Source: Parahoeflea olei (lineage in GTDB: Bacteria; Pseudomonadota; Alphaproteobacteria; Rhizobiales; Rhizobiaceae). From it: a stretch of 64,000 bases of DNA. The DNA lies in contig NZ_LQZT01000001.1 in assembly GCF_001703635.1 (NCBI RefSeq), forward strand, positions 1 through 64,000. The letters run 5' to 3'. Of this stretch, positions 47,240 to 55,719 are shown piece by piece (the first letter of the stretch is position 1; each line of letters begins with the position of its first letter). The notes below the pieces were generated by a model, which saw nothing but the letters and a program-made list of their open reading frames with translations, ran no database searches and was not told where the DNA came from. The position numbers were made by a program, and so were the translations under genes.

Positions 47240-48040
47240 TCAGTATCCTTCCGGTAGGTCGTGCAGGTTGAAGGCGCGAATGGCCTCGAGAATGCCGGCG
47301 GCGCCATGCGCATGCGCCATGTGCAGATGCGCAAGGCCCGCAAGCCGGTCGATCAGTGCGGGCTCAGAATTGCCGACCGCGACCGCGGGCAGCCCGCATT
47401 CGAGCATCGAGAGGTCGTTGAGGGTGTCGCCGGCGCAGAGCACGCGGTCCGGTTCGATCGCCAGATACTCGACCAGCCGCTTGAGCGAGGGTCCCTTGCT
47501 CACGCCCCTGGGCAGGACGTCGAAAAACCGGTTGTCCGAAATCAGCCAGTCGTAGCCCATCTCGTCAATCGTCTCGCAGGCCGAGGCATCGAACCGGGTG
47601 ATGTCGACATCATAGCTTACGCGATAGCGGAAATCGGTGGGCTGGAGCGTGAGCCCCGGATGGCCGTCGAGCCGCGCCTTGATGCGGTCGCCGCCATTGT
47701 CCCACTGCGCGGCAATCTCGTCCTCGAGATGGGGAATCGGGGCAACGCCCGTGTGCTTCGACACCCGGGCGATGGTGGTGCCGACATCGCCGACCGCATA
47801 ATCGGGCCAAGGCACGCCGCGCTCACGGCAGAGCGCGCCGATGAATTCGGGATCGCGGCCGGTCACAAAGATCAGGCCGACGCTGTCGCGGTTGTCCTCA
47901 ATGAAGCCATAGAGCTTGGCGCGGTCGTCCTCGCTGCCGCCCAGAAAGGTGCCGTCAAGATCTGTGGCCAGCACGAACCTGCGCGTGCTCAAGCCGGCGG
48001 GATCGGCGCCGGCCGGCCCGCCCTCGGTTGGTGCTGTCAA
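47240..48040 (-). CDS. HAD-IIB phosphatase, predicted glucosylglycerol-phosphate phosphatase
   Basis: The product is 266 residues. HAD motif I is LATDLDGTFLGG, motif II IFVTGRD, a Lys in RGVSKGPSLKRLV, and motif IV is VLCAGDTLNDLSMLE. This resembles sucrose-phosphate-phosphatase-type HAD-IIB enzymes. The best start is TTG 48040, overlapping the gpsA stop, with GGAGG 7 bases before it; no ATG fits. Between gpsA and ggpS it should remove the phosphate from glucosylglycerol-phosphate. Specificity is inferred from context. Confidence 0.82.
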   Translation of the reverse strand: MTAPTEGGPAGADPAGLSTRRFVLATDLDGTFLGGSEDDRAKLYGFIEDNRDSVGLIFVTGRDPEFIGALCRERGVPWPDYAVGDVGTTIARVSKHTGVAPIPHLEDEIAAQWDNGGDRIKARLDGHPGLTLQPTDFRYRVSYDVDITRFDASACETIDEMGYDWLISDNRFFDVLPRGVSKGPSLKRLVEYLAIEPDRVLCAGDTLNDLSMLECGLPAVAVGNSEPALIDRLAGLAHLHMAHAHGAAGILEAIRAFNLHDLPEGY

Positions 48041-49164
48041 AGTCTTGCCTCCGTTGGCATCGCATTGGGATGGTCGATCAGGATAGACAGGCCGCGCCGT
48101 TCGCCCTCGATCGGACGCGACCAGAATTCGGCGAAGGTCTCGCGCACATCCGCGCCCTGGTGCAGGATCCGGAACACGGCCTCGCAGATCGGCATGCGGA
48201 TGTTCATCCGCCGTGCGAGATCCATCACCGAGACCGAATTGACCTCGCCCTCGACGACCACCGGCTTGCCGTCGAAGCAATGCGCCCGCGGGATGCCCTT
48301 GCCGAGCTGCACGCCGAGCGACATGTTGCGCGAGGTCTGAGACGAACAGGTGAGCGTCAGATCGCCTGCGCCGGCAAGCCCGGTCACGGTCTCGCGGCGG
48401 CCGCCGAACACGTCGGCCAGCGTCTTCATCTCATCCATGCCACGCACGATCAGCGCCGCGCGGGTGTTCTCGGCATAGCCAGCGCCCGTCATCATGCCGC
48501 AGGCGATGGCAATCACGTTCTTGACCGCGCCGCTGACTTCGACGCCGACAAGATCGTCCGAAATATAGGGCCGGAAGAAATCCGACCCCAGCGACAGCGC
48601 CAGCCGTGCGGCCGGGCTGGACGGCGGATCGAGCCGGTCGGCATAGGAAAACTGGAAGGCGATGGTGGCGGCGGTCAGGTGCCCGAGCGCGGTCTCGGTG
48701 GCAAAGGTCGGCCCCGACAGCGCGCCGATGCGGTGATCGGTCAGGATCTCGGCCGCCACCTCACTCAGCAGATAGCCGGTGCCCGCCTCGATGCCCTTGG
48801 CGCAGAGCGCCACCGGCACGTCGGGTCCCAGATGCGGCTTCATCTTCATCGAGATTTCGCGCAGCGTGCGCGAGGGCGTAACCAGCAGCACCGCGCCGGC
48901 GCCATCGAGTGCTTCGGCCAGATCGGTGGTGGCTTCGATGCCTTCCGGCAGGTCGATGCCGGGAAGATATTTGGGGTTTTCGTTGCGGGTGTTGATCGCC
49001 GCGGCGGTGTCTTCGTCACGTCCCCAGATCGAGGTCGCGCGCCCGGCGCGGCGGGCAACAGTGGCGAGCGCCGTTCCCCAGGAGCCTGCACCGATCACGC
49101 AGATTTTCGAATAGGGAAGAGGCGGAGAAGACAGGTCTTCGGCTTGGGTGCCTAGATAAGTCAT
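48037..49164 (-). CDS. gpsA: NAD(P)-dependent glycerol-3-phosphate dehydrogenase
   Basis: The product is 375 residues. The Rossmann motif is ICVIGAGSWGTALATVA, the catalytic Lys is in VSGAVKNVIAIACGM, and GLAGAGDLTLTCSSQTSRN is the family signature. It makes sn-glycerol-3-phosphate from dihydroxyacetone-phosphate. Only ATG 49164 gives a full N-terminus, with about 20 extra residues. There is no Shine-Dalgarno; a promoter ends 7 bases before the ATG, so the mRNA may be leaderless. First gene of gpsA-HAD-ggpS. Confidence 0.93.
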   Translation of the reverse strand: MTYLGTQAEDLSSPPLPYSKICVIGAGSWGTALATVARRAGRATSIWGRDEDTAAAINTRNENPKYLPGIDLPEGIEATTDLAEALDGAGAVLLVTPSRTLREISMKMKPHLGPDVPVALCAKGIEAGTGYLLSEVAAEILTDHRIGALSGPTFATETALGHLTAATIAFQFSYADRLDPPSSPAARLALSLGSDFFRPYISDDLVGVEVSGAVKNVIAIACGMMTGAGYAENTRAALIVRGMDEMKTLADVFGGRRETVTGLAGAGDLTLTCSSQTSRNMSLGVQLGKGIPRAHCFDGKPVVVEGEVNSVSVMDLARRMNIRMPICEAVFRILHQGADVRETFAEFWSRPIEGERRGLSILIDHPNAMPTEARL

Positions 49165-49179
49165 GCGGACCTATCTAGG
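49151..49179. promoter_or_regulatory. Inverted repeat over the gpsA start codon
   Basis: CCTAGATA (49151-49158) and TATCTAGG (49172-49179) are perfect 8-base arms flanking 13 bases that contain the gpsA ATG (49162-49164). One arm overlaps the predicted -10. It could be an operator or a stem-loop at the 5' end of the transcript. Confidence 0.5.
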
Positions 49180-49200
49180 GCGTTTGACGCTGCATTGCAA
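49172..49200 (-). promoter_or_regulatory. Promoter of the gpsA-HAD-ggpS operon
   Basis: On the minus strand TTGCAA (49200-49195) and TAGATA (49177-49172) have a 17-base spacer. The -10 ends 7 bases before the gpsA ATG, so transcription should start at or next to the start codon. Confidence 0.55.
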
Positions 49201-49348
49201 CCTTTGGCCCGCTGCAGTGCAGCAAGGCAGGCCTTGCGCATCCTTCCAAATCAAGCATTTAGTCCCGGGCCGAGCGCCCCCAGGCGAGCCTGCAACGGCC
49301 GTGCGGGCAATGAATGGCCACGGCCCCGCATCGTCCGCAGAGGGGGCG

Positions 49349-49858
49349 TCAGCCACGAAAACTGCGGTGATTGATGTCACCTTCGAGCGCCGATTCGACC
49401 AGGTCGCCGAAGCAGACGGCGAGCAGCCGGCGCGGGTCGAACGGGCCCGGCATGGTGAGCGCGCCCGGCCGGGTCGGCTTGAAGCCGAGCGGGGCATAAT
49501 AGGGCGGATCGCCCACCAGCAGAACCGCCTCGCTGCCGGCCCTTTCGGCCGCCTGCAGCGCGATGCGCACCAGTTCGCGGCCGATGCCGAGATTCTTGTG
49601 CGACGGCCGCACGGCAAGCGGGCCGAGCAGGTGACCGGCGGTCTTGCCGGCAAACACCGGCGTCATCCTCACCGAGGCGATGGTCTCGCCGCGGTCGGCG
49701 GCAATGAAGGAGAGATGCCGGTCATGCGGCCCCTGCTCGCGCACCCGCTCGGAGGAGCGCACGAACCGGCCGGGGCCGAAGGCTTCTTCGTTGATATGGG
49801 CGATTGCCGCGTCATGGGACGCGTCTTCGGTGAGAAAGACAAGATCAGGGAGGACCAT
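49349..49858 (-). CDS. GNAT-family N-acetyltransferase
   Basis: The product is 169 residues. The acetyl-CoA-binding motif is LLGPLAVRPSHKNLGIGREL, followed by EAVLLVGDPPYYAPLGFKP, the pattern of the YhbS-like subgroup. The substrate is unknown. ATG 49858 (MVLPDLVFLTEDASHD) begins at the first strand and is preferred to the frame start at 49888. It is monocistronic. Confidence 0.88.
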   Translation of the reverse strand: MVLPDLVFLTEDASHDAAIAHINEEAFGPGRFVRSSERVREQGPHDRHLSFIAADRGETIASVRMTPVFAGKTAGHLLGPLAVRPSHKNLGIGRELVRIALQAAERAGSEAVLLVGDPPYYAPLGFKPTRPGALTMPGPFDPRRLLAVCFGDLVESALEGDINHRSFRG

Positions 49859-50087
49859 CGTGAAAATCCGGATGTGACGACAAGACATGAGGGAGCGCGC
49901 GCATTCGCGCGTGGGCAGTCTTTTCAGCGTCGTCGCAAGGCCGTGGCAGGCATCCGGATTTCCTTCGTGTGGACAACGCCCTTAGCAAAGCCCGCGCGGC
50001 GCGTCCAATGCAAAACGCACCGTTCACCCCCTTCACCTTCGCTTTTTCGAAATTCCGACTTATGTGTCACTGAAAAGGAGAACGATC

Positions 50088-51077
50088 ATGGGAATGCTGG
50101 TAGATGGCGTCTGGAAGGACGTCTGGTATGACACGAAATCCACGGGCGGCCATTTCAAGCGCTCGGAAAGCGCCTTCCGCAACTGGGTGACCGCCGACGG
50201 CGCGCCCGGACCGTCGGGCCAAGGCGGCTTCAAGGCGGAAGCCGGCCGCTATCATCTCTATGTCTCGCTCGCCTGCCCCTGGGCGCACCGCACGCTGATC
50301 TTCCGCAAGCTCATGGGGCTCGAAGAAGCGATCTCGCTGTCGATCGTCGATTATCACATGGGCGAGAACGGCTGGGAATTCCGCGGCCGCGACGGCGGCA
50401 CCGAGGATCACCTGAACGGCGCCGATTATCTCTGGCAGGTCTATGTCGCGGCCAAGCCCGACTATTCTGGGCGCGTGACCGTGCCGGTGCTGTGGGACAA
50501 GAAGCAGAACACGATCGTCTCCAATGAATCGGCGGAGATCATCCGCATGTTCAACTCCGCCTTTGCGGAAGTCGGCGGCAAGGGACCGGACTTCTATCCC
50601 GAGGACCTGCGCGAGGAGATCGACGACATCAATGCGCTGGTCTACGACAAGATCAACAATGGCGTCTACAAGGCGGGCTTCGCCACGAAGCAGGACGCCT
50701 ATGAGGAGCATGTGACCGAACTGTTCGACGCGCTCGACACGGTCGAACGCCGGCTCACCTCCAACCGCTATCTGACCGGCGACCGGCTGACCGAAGCCGA
50801 CTGGCGGCTGTTCACCACGCTGGTGCGCTTCGACCCGGTCTATGTCGGCCACTTCAAGTGCAACATCCGCCGCATCGCCGACTATCCGGCGCTGTCGGGG
50901 TATCTGCGCGAGCTCTACCAGATGCCGGGGATCGCCGGCACCGTGAACATGGAGCACATCAAGCGCCACTATTACGGCAGCCACGACACCATCAACCCGA
51001 CCGGCATCGTTCCCGTCGGCCCCGAGCTCGATCTCGACGCCCCGCATGGGCGCGACCGGCTCGCCAAGGCCGCCTGA
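50088..51077 (+). CDS. Glutathionyl-hydroquinone reductase / glutathione S-transferase (YqjG-Ecm4 family)
   Basis: The product is 329 residues. The N-terminal thioredoxin-like half has the catalytic LACPWAHRTLIFRKL with Cys, and VPVLWDKKQNTIVSNESAEI. The helical C-terminal half has RYLTGDRLTEADWRLFTTLV and VGHFKCNIRRI. These Xi-class enzymes reduce glutathionyl-hydroquinones with glutathione. AAAGGAGA lies 7 bases before ATG 50088. It is followed by a strong bidirectional terminator. Confidence 0.93.
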   Translation: MGMLVDGVWKDVWYDTKSTGGHFKRSESAFRNWVTADGAPGPSGQGGFKAEAGRYHLYVSLACPWAHRTLIFRKLMGLEEAISLSIVDYHMGENGWEFRGRDGGTEDHLNGADYLWQVYVAAKPDYSGRVTVPVLWDKKQNTIVSNESAEIIRMFNSAFAEVGGKGPDFYPEDLREEIDDINALVYDKINNGVYKAGFATKQDAYEEHVTELFDALDTVERRLTSNRYLTGDRLTEADWRLFTTLVRFDPVYVGHFKCNIRRIADYPALSGYLRELYQMPGIAGTVNMEHIKRHYYGSHDTINPTGIVPVGPELDLDAPHGRDRLAKAA

Positions 51078-51104
51078 GGCCGACCGCAGGCATCGGCAAA
51101 CGCG

Positions 51105-51137
51105 AAAAAGGCGCCCCTCGTCTCCGGGGGCGCCTTT
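51105..51137. terminator. Bidirectional intrinsic terminator
   Basis: AAAGGCGCCCC (51107-51117) and GGGGCGCCTTT (51127-51137) form an 11-bp stem with a 9-base loop. A-runs on the left and T-runs on the right serve the reductase gene on the plus strand and the convergent ABC-2 permease gene on the minus strand. Confidence 0.88.
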
Positions 51138-51154
51138 CTGCATCTTGAGGCTGC

Positions 51155-51916
51155 TCAGTTCTTGATCTTGTAGCCGGTCTTGAAGGTCCAGGCGATGATG
51201 CCGAGACAGATCACCAGGAACACACCGATCATCGCGAGGCTCAAGCCGATATTGATATCGGCCACGCCGTAGAAGCTCCAGCGGAAGCCCGAGATCAGGT
51301 AGACCACCGGATTGAACATGGTGACCGTCTGCCAGAACGGCGGCAGCATCGAGATCGAATAGAAGCTGCCGCCCAGGAACACGAGCGGCGTGATCACCAG
51401 GAGCGGGATCATCTGCAGCTGCTCGAAATTCTTCGACCAGACGCCGATGATGAAGCCGAACAGGCTGAACGAAATGCAGGTAAGCCCCAGGAAAGCGAGC
51501 ATCGCCACCGGATGCAGGATCTCGAAATCGACGAAGAATTCCGCCGTGATCAGGATCACCAGCCCGATCAGCGCCGATTTGGTCGCCGCCGCCCCGACAT
51601 AGCCGAGCACGATCTCGACGAAAGAGACCGGCGCGGTGTGAAGCTCGTAGATCGAGCCCAGGAATTTCGGGAAATAGATCCCGAACGAGGCATTGGAAAT
51701 GCTCTGCGTCAGCACCGACAGCATGATCAGCCCCGGCACGATGAAGGCGCCGTAGCTGGTGCCGTCGATCTCGTCGATGCGCGAGCCAATGGCCGCGCCG
51801 AAGACGATGAAATAGAGCGAGGTCGACAGCACCGGCGAGATCAGGCTCTGCGACAGGGTGCGGAAGAACCGCGCCATTTCGAACGAATAGATGGATCTGA
51901 CTGCCTGGAAATTCAT
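51155..51916 (-). CDS. ABC-2 type permease (YadH-like)
   Basis: This 253-residue integral membrane protein has six predicted TM helices. The ABC-2 membrane signature region includes [17 protein letters not shown] and [17 protein letters not shown], followed by [16 protein letters not shown]. Such permeases pair with a separate ATPase to export drugs, polysaccharides or lipids; the substrate is unknown. Its start overlaps the ATPase stop by 4 bases (ATGA). Confidence 0.93.
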   Translation of the reverse strand: MNFQAVRSIYSFEMARFFRTLSQSLISPVLSTSLYFIVFGAAIGSRIDEIDGTSYGAFIVPGLIMLSVLTQSISNASFGIYFPKFLGSIYELHTAPVSFVEIVLGYVGAAATKSALIGLVILITAEFFVDFEILHPVAMLAFLGLTCISFSLFGFIIGVWSKNFEQLQMIPLLVITPLVFLGGSFYSISMLPPFWQTVTMFNPVVYLISGFRWSFYGVADINIGLSLAMIGVFLVICLGIIAWTFKTGYKIKN

Positions 51917-52839
51917 GATTTGCCCTCGACCAGCCCGACGAAAATGTCCTCGAGCGAACTCTGCCGCGTCTCTACGTCCCGAAGCACGATGCCGGCCTTG
52001 CTCAGATCCGCAAACAGCGAGGCGATGCCGGTGCGCTCGCCATTGGCCTCGTAGGAATAGACGAGCGAGTGGGTGTCCTCGGCGTAGTCGAGATTGTAGC
52101 CCGAAAGCGCCTCGGGAATGGCGCCGAGCGGCTCCATCAGTTCGATCCGCATCTGCCGCTGGCCCATGCGCTGCATCAGCGTTTCCGTCTTCTCGACCAG
52201 CAGCAATTCGCCCTTGTTGATGACGCCGACGCGGTCGGCGATCGCCTCGGCTTCCTCGATGTAATGCGTGGTCAGGATGATGGTGACACCGTCGTCCTTG
52301 AGGTCGCGGACCACCTCCCACATTTCCTTGCGCAACTCGACATCGACGCCGGCGGTGGGCTCGTCGAGAAACAGCACCCGCGGCTCGTGGCACAGCGCCT
52401 TGGCGATCAGCACCCGGCGCTTCATGCCGCCGGACAGTTCCATGGTCTTGGCGTCCTTCTTGTCCCACAGCGAGAGCTTTTCCAAGATCGACTGCAGCAG
52501 CGCCGGATCGTGACGCTTGCCGAACAGGCCGCGCGTGAAGCGGAGCGCGTCATAAACGGTCTGGAACGGCTCGAGCGCGATCTCCTGCGGCACCAGCCCG
52601 ATCAGCGAACGGGCCTCGCGAAAATCGTGGACGACGTCGTGGCCGCCGACCCGGACCGAGCCGGTGCCGGGCGTCACCAGCCCGCAGATGATGGAAATCA
52701 GCGTGGTCTTGCCCGCGCCATTGGGTCCGAGCAGGGCCAGAATCTCGCCCTCGCGGATGTCCAGAGAGACGTCTTTCAGCGCCTGGAAGCCGCTGTCATA
52801 CTGCTTGGACAGGTTGTCGATCGATACGATGGAAGACAT
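51913..52839 (-). CDS. ABC transporter ATP-binding protein (YadG-like)
   Basis: The product is 308 residues. Walker A is [15 protein letters not shown], the signature is [17 protein letters not shown], Walker B is [12 protein letters not shown] and the switch is [15 protein letters not shown]. The C-terminal extension (about 225-308) is typical of DRA-type subunits with ABC-2 permeases. It is the first gene of the two-gene exporter operon. Confidence 0.95.
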   Translation of the reverse strand: MSSIVSIDNLSKQYDSGFQALKDVSLDIREGEILALLGPNGAGKTTLISIICGLVTPGTGSVRVGGHDVVHDFREARSLIGLVPQEIALEPFQTVYDALRFTRGLFGKRHDPALLQSILEKLSLWDKKDAKTMELSGGMKRRVLIAKALCHEPRVLFLDEPTAGVDVELRKEMWEVVRDLKDDGVTIILTTHYIEEAEAIADRVGVINKGELLLVEKTETLMQRMGQRQMRIELMEPLGAIPEALSGYNLDYAEDTHSLVYSYEANGERTGIASLFADLSKAGIVLRDVETRQSSLEDIFVGLVEGKS

Positions 52840-53098
52840 GAGGTGCTTTTCATGTTGGGGGTGGACTGCCGATGCGCAGCCGAAACGGGAAAAGGAAAAT
52901 CAAGCGGTGAGTGGCGTGCATGTAAGCGACAAAATGCCGCATTCAAGGGCGGGCGAAACTCACCCCCGATCTGGCTGCCGTTTATCAGGCACTGCCGCCA
53001 GAAACTGTCAGCACCTTAAATTGAAATCTTGCCAGATTGACCTCTTTCAAACACCAGTCCGAATTCCTAGATTTCCTCAGCAACAAGGAGAAACTGCA

Positions 53099-53293
53099 AT
53101 GATATTTCATGATGACACCTCATTAGAAGAGGTCTCGAAGGAAACATCCTCAACAATACGTGATGCTGCTCGAATGATTGGGAAATCGGATCGCAGTATA
53201 CATGACGCTGATATTCAAGACCTCCAATTGGCGATGATCGAGCTCGAAAGGGTTCTGAAATTCAAAGCAAGCATGAATGCAGGCCGGAGCTAA
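53099..53293 (+). CDS. AT-rich 64-residue orphan protein
   Basis: A near-ideal ribosome site (AAGGAG, 8 bases before the ATG) supports this small gene. The product begins MIFHDDTSLEEVSKETSS and contains an acidic helical segment, ADIQDLQLAMIELERVLKFK. It has no TM helix, signal peptide or recognised domain. The gene and its upstream region are much richer in A and T than the surroundings and use codons rare nearby (ATA, ACA, TCA, TTA), suggesting acquisition by transfer or a fast-evolving orphan. It is isolated between an ABC operon and a Nudix gene. Confidence 0.6.
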   Translation: MIFHDDTSLEEVSKETSSTIRDAARMIGKSDRSIHDADIQDLQLAMIELERVLKFKASMNAGRS

Positions 53294-53375
53294 GGGATAG
53301 AAGCGCGCCGCTAATGTAACCGGCAACGCCATAGACAACACGCAGATCGCGACAGCATCAAGTGCCGCCGCGCGC

Positions 53376-53840
53376 CTACCACTCCTGGCTGGCGGACTGC
53401 TCGCCCGCTAGCTCCGCCAGCCGCCGCCGCGTGGCCGCGGTCACGCCGTCCGGGAGCGCATCAAGGGCGAAAAAACCGGCTTCCACGATCTCCCGGTCGG
53501 CGGGGCGCGGCGCGGTCTGGCGCACCTGGCAGCGGTAGAACACCACATGGTCGCGTTTGCTGGTCTTGCGGTTGAAATAGACCGCCACCAGCTGCGCGGG
53601 TGCCAACAGTTCGAGATTGCCTTCCTCGCGCAACTCCTTGACGAGCGCCTCGCCCGCGGTTTCGCCGCGCTCCACCCCGCCACCGGGCATGTGCCAGCCG
53701 GGAACATAGCTGTGGCGCACCAGGAAGATCCGGCCCTCACCGTCGAAGGCCGCGGCGCGCACGCCGAGCGTCATGCCGCGCGAGGCCGCGAACCACAGGT
53801 GGATGACCCGGGTGACGAGCCGGGCCCGCCAGGAGCGCAT
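53376..53840 (-). CDS. Nudix hydrolase with a variant Nudix box
   Basis: The product is about 154 residues. The Nudix region is GWHMPGGGVERGETAGEALV followed by KELREEGNLEL. Compared with the consensus GX5EX7REUXEEXGU, the Arg is Lys and the Gly near the end is Asn, while the metal-binding glutamates remain. It may hydrolyse nucleoside diphosphate derivatives. The frame opens at 53948, overlapping the divergent phosphoesterase gene; Met 53840 (MRSWRARLVTRV) is favoured. Confidence 0.82.
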   Translation of the reverse strand: MRSWRARLVTRVIHLWFAASRGMTLGVRAAAFDGEGRIFLVRHSYVPGWHMPGGGVERGETAGEALVKELREEGNLELLAPAQLVAVYFNRKTSKRDHVVFYRCQVRQTAPRPADREIVEAGFFALDALPDGVTAATRRRLAELAGEQSASQEW

Positions 53841-53915
53841 TTCCGGGGGACGTCCGCCGAAACCACCGTCACTCACCGGTTGCGACGGCGGCTCTCGGTC
53901 GCTATGGCTTGAGCC

Positions 53916-54830
53916 ATGTTTCGCTTGGCCCATATCTCCGATCCCCATCTAGGTCCCCTGCCGAAAATGTCGCTGCGCGAACTCGCGTCCAAGCGCATCA
54001 CCGGCTATGTGAACTGGCAGCGCAACCGCCGCAAGCAGCTTTTCGGCGACACGCTCGAAAACCTGCTGGCGAGCATGCATGCCGCGTCCCCCGATCACAT
54101 CGCCATCACCGGCGACCTGGTCAACCTCGCCACCCGCACCGAAATCGAATCCGCGCGGGTCTGGCTCGACACCGGCTTCGAGCCCGAGCATGCCACCCTG
54201 GTGCCCGGCAATCACGACGCCTATGTGCCCGGCGCTCTTCCGCGCGCCAAGGAAGCCTGGGAGCCGTGGATGCTGTCGGACGAGCCCTCGCCCGGGGCGG
54301 AGCTGTTTCCGAGCTTCCGCCGTCGCGGCCCGGTTGCGCTGATCGGCATCTCGTCGGCCAACCCGACCCTGCCCTTCGTCGCCACCGGCAACCTGAAGAA
54401 GAAACAGGCCCGCGCCGCAGGCCTGCTGCTCGACCGGGCGCGCGAGGAGGGGCTGTTCCGCGTGATCCTGATCCACCATCCGCCCGTCAGCGGCGCCGCC
54501 AAGTGGCACAAGCGGTTGCGCGGCATCCGCCGTTTCGGCAAGATGCTCAGGCGCCACGGCGCGGAACTGGTGCTGCACGGGCACACCCATCTCGACACGC
54601 TCTACCATCTGGATGGACGCGACGGCAAAGTGCCGGTCGTCGGCATCGCCTCGGCGAGCAATGGGCCGGGCAATGCCCGCCCGCCCGCGGGCTTCAACCT
54701 GTTCGACATCGATGGCGGGCCGGGAAACTGGACGATCCTGCACCGGCGCATGCGCCTCTCGGGTGCAGGCCCTAGTTTCGAAGAGGTTCGGGAAGGCCTG
54801 ATCGGTGGGCCTGACAGCAAAATCAGTTGA
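53916..54830 (+). CDS. Calcineurin-like metallophosphoesterase
   Basis: The product is 304 residues. All five metal/active-site blocks are present: LAHISDPHLG, IAITGDLVN, LVPGNHDAY, LIHHPP and VLHGHTHLD. Class members hydrolyse phosphomonoesters or diesters, including cyclic nucleotides and UDP-sugar lipids; the substrate is not predictable. It is divergent from the Nudix gene, and its 3' end overlaps the convergent hypothetical gene at 54823 by 8 bases. Confidence 0.92.
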   Translation: MFRLAHISDPHLGPLPKMSLRELASKRITGYVNWQRNRRKQLFGDTLENLLASMHAASPDHIAITGDLVNLATRTEIESARVWLDTGFEPEHATLVPGNHDAYVPGALPRAKEAWEPWMLSDEPSPGAELFPSFRRRGPVALIGISSANPTLPFVATGNLKKKQARAAGLLLDRAREEGLFRVILIHHPPVSGAAKWHKRLRGIRRFGKMLRRHGAELVLHGHTHLDTLYHLDGRDGKVPVVGIASASNGPGNARPPAGFNLFDIDGGPGNWTILHRRMRLSGAGPSFEEVREGLIGGPDSKIS

Positions 54831-55599
54831 TCATCGCCGAAAGCCGGTCCCAGAACGCACCCACCAGCGCCGCAGCGCCGGCCACGCAGCCGAGGATGAA
54901 CCAGGACGCGCCGAGCACGAAACCCGAGCCGCGCGATTGCGCGCGCGGAGCTGCGGTCAGAGACGCGACCTCGGTGTCCGCGCTCGTGGCCGGGTAGGAG
55001 GCAACCCGGGCCGGCATCGGCGCCTGCGCCGGCTGCCCGGCGTCGCGGGTCTCCCCCGCGGACGCGTCCTCGGCTCGGGCCCCGGCCTTGGCTTCGGCTG
55101 CCGCCTCGTCCGCTTCCCCGGCCAGGTCCTCGTCGGCGGTGACATCGCCTTCCCCGGAACCGGCATTCGCCGCCTTCAGCGCCTCGAAATCGCCTGAGAG
55201 AATCCGCTCGCGCTCGATCACCCGTTCGGCGATGTAGCGGCCGACCGCGTCGGCGGTGCGGCTCATGTCGCTGGTGTCGGAGATGATCACGCGGCCGAGC
55301 CGGGTGTCGCGCACGAACACATAGACCCTGCGGTCGCGGCCCATATGCACATGTGCCACCGAATCGATCCACAGCCGCGGCTGCAGCCCCGGCGAGATGC
55401 CGAAATCGAACCGGTCATCGGCGGGATCGATGTCATCGAACAGCGGCTTGATCTCCTGCGCCAGAAGCTCGAGCCGCGCGCGATCGGCGTCACGCATGTC
55501 GACCACCACATCGGTGCGGTCGGCAGCGGCGATTTTGACTTCGCGCACGATATCCGCCAGGCGGCGCTCGCTCGATCGGGGGATGTAAGGGTCGGTCAT
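54823..55599 (-). CDS. Hypothetical protein with C-terminal membrane anchor
   Basis: The product is 258 residues. Residues 1-135 form an acidic, globular N-terminal region (RRLADIVREVKIAAADRTDV, GLQPRLWIDSVAHVHMGRDR, RVYVFVRDTRLGRVIISDTS). A long Ala/Glu/Asp-rich linker follows (about 145-220). A single TM helix near the end (FVLGASWFILGCVAGAAALVG, in pieces) is followed by a short tail. A tail-anchored cytoplasmic protein is implied. I do not recognise the family. GGAAGCG lies close before ATG 55599. Confidence 0.75.
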   Translation of the reverse strand: MTDPYIPRSSERRLADIVREVKIAAADRTDVVVDMRDADRARLELLAQEIKPLFDDIDPADDRFDFGISPGLQPRLWIDSVAHVHMGRDRRVYVFVRDTRLGRVIISDTSDMSRTADAVGRYIAERVIERERILSGDFEALKAANAGSGEGDVTADEDLAGEADEAAAEAKAGARAEDASAGETRDAGQPAQAPMPARVASYPATSADTEVASLTAAPRAQSRGSGFVLGASWFILGCVAGAAALVGAFWDRLSAMIN

Positions 55600-55719
55600 G
55601 ACACGCTTCCGGCAGGGAGTGGTTAACAATTCCCTAGCACAGACCGGGCTTGATGGCGACAATGCGGCATATGCCGTTTGCAGACGTGGTAAAGATCGCG
55701 GACTTCGGGGACGCAGAGC

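Noticed and set aside
53037-53073. TTGACC and TAGATT as promoter of the 64-codon orphan
   Set aside because: The spacer is 25 bases, outside the workable range.
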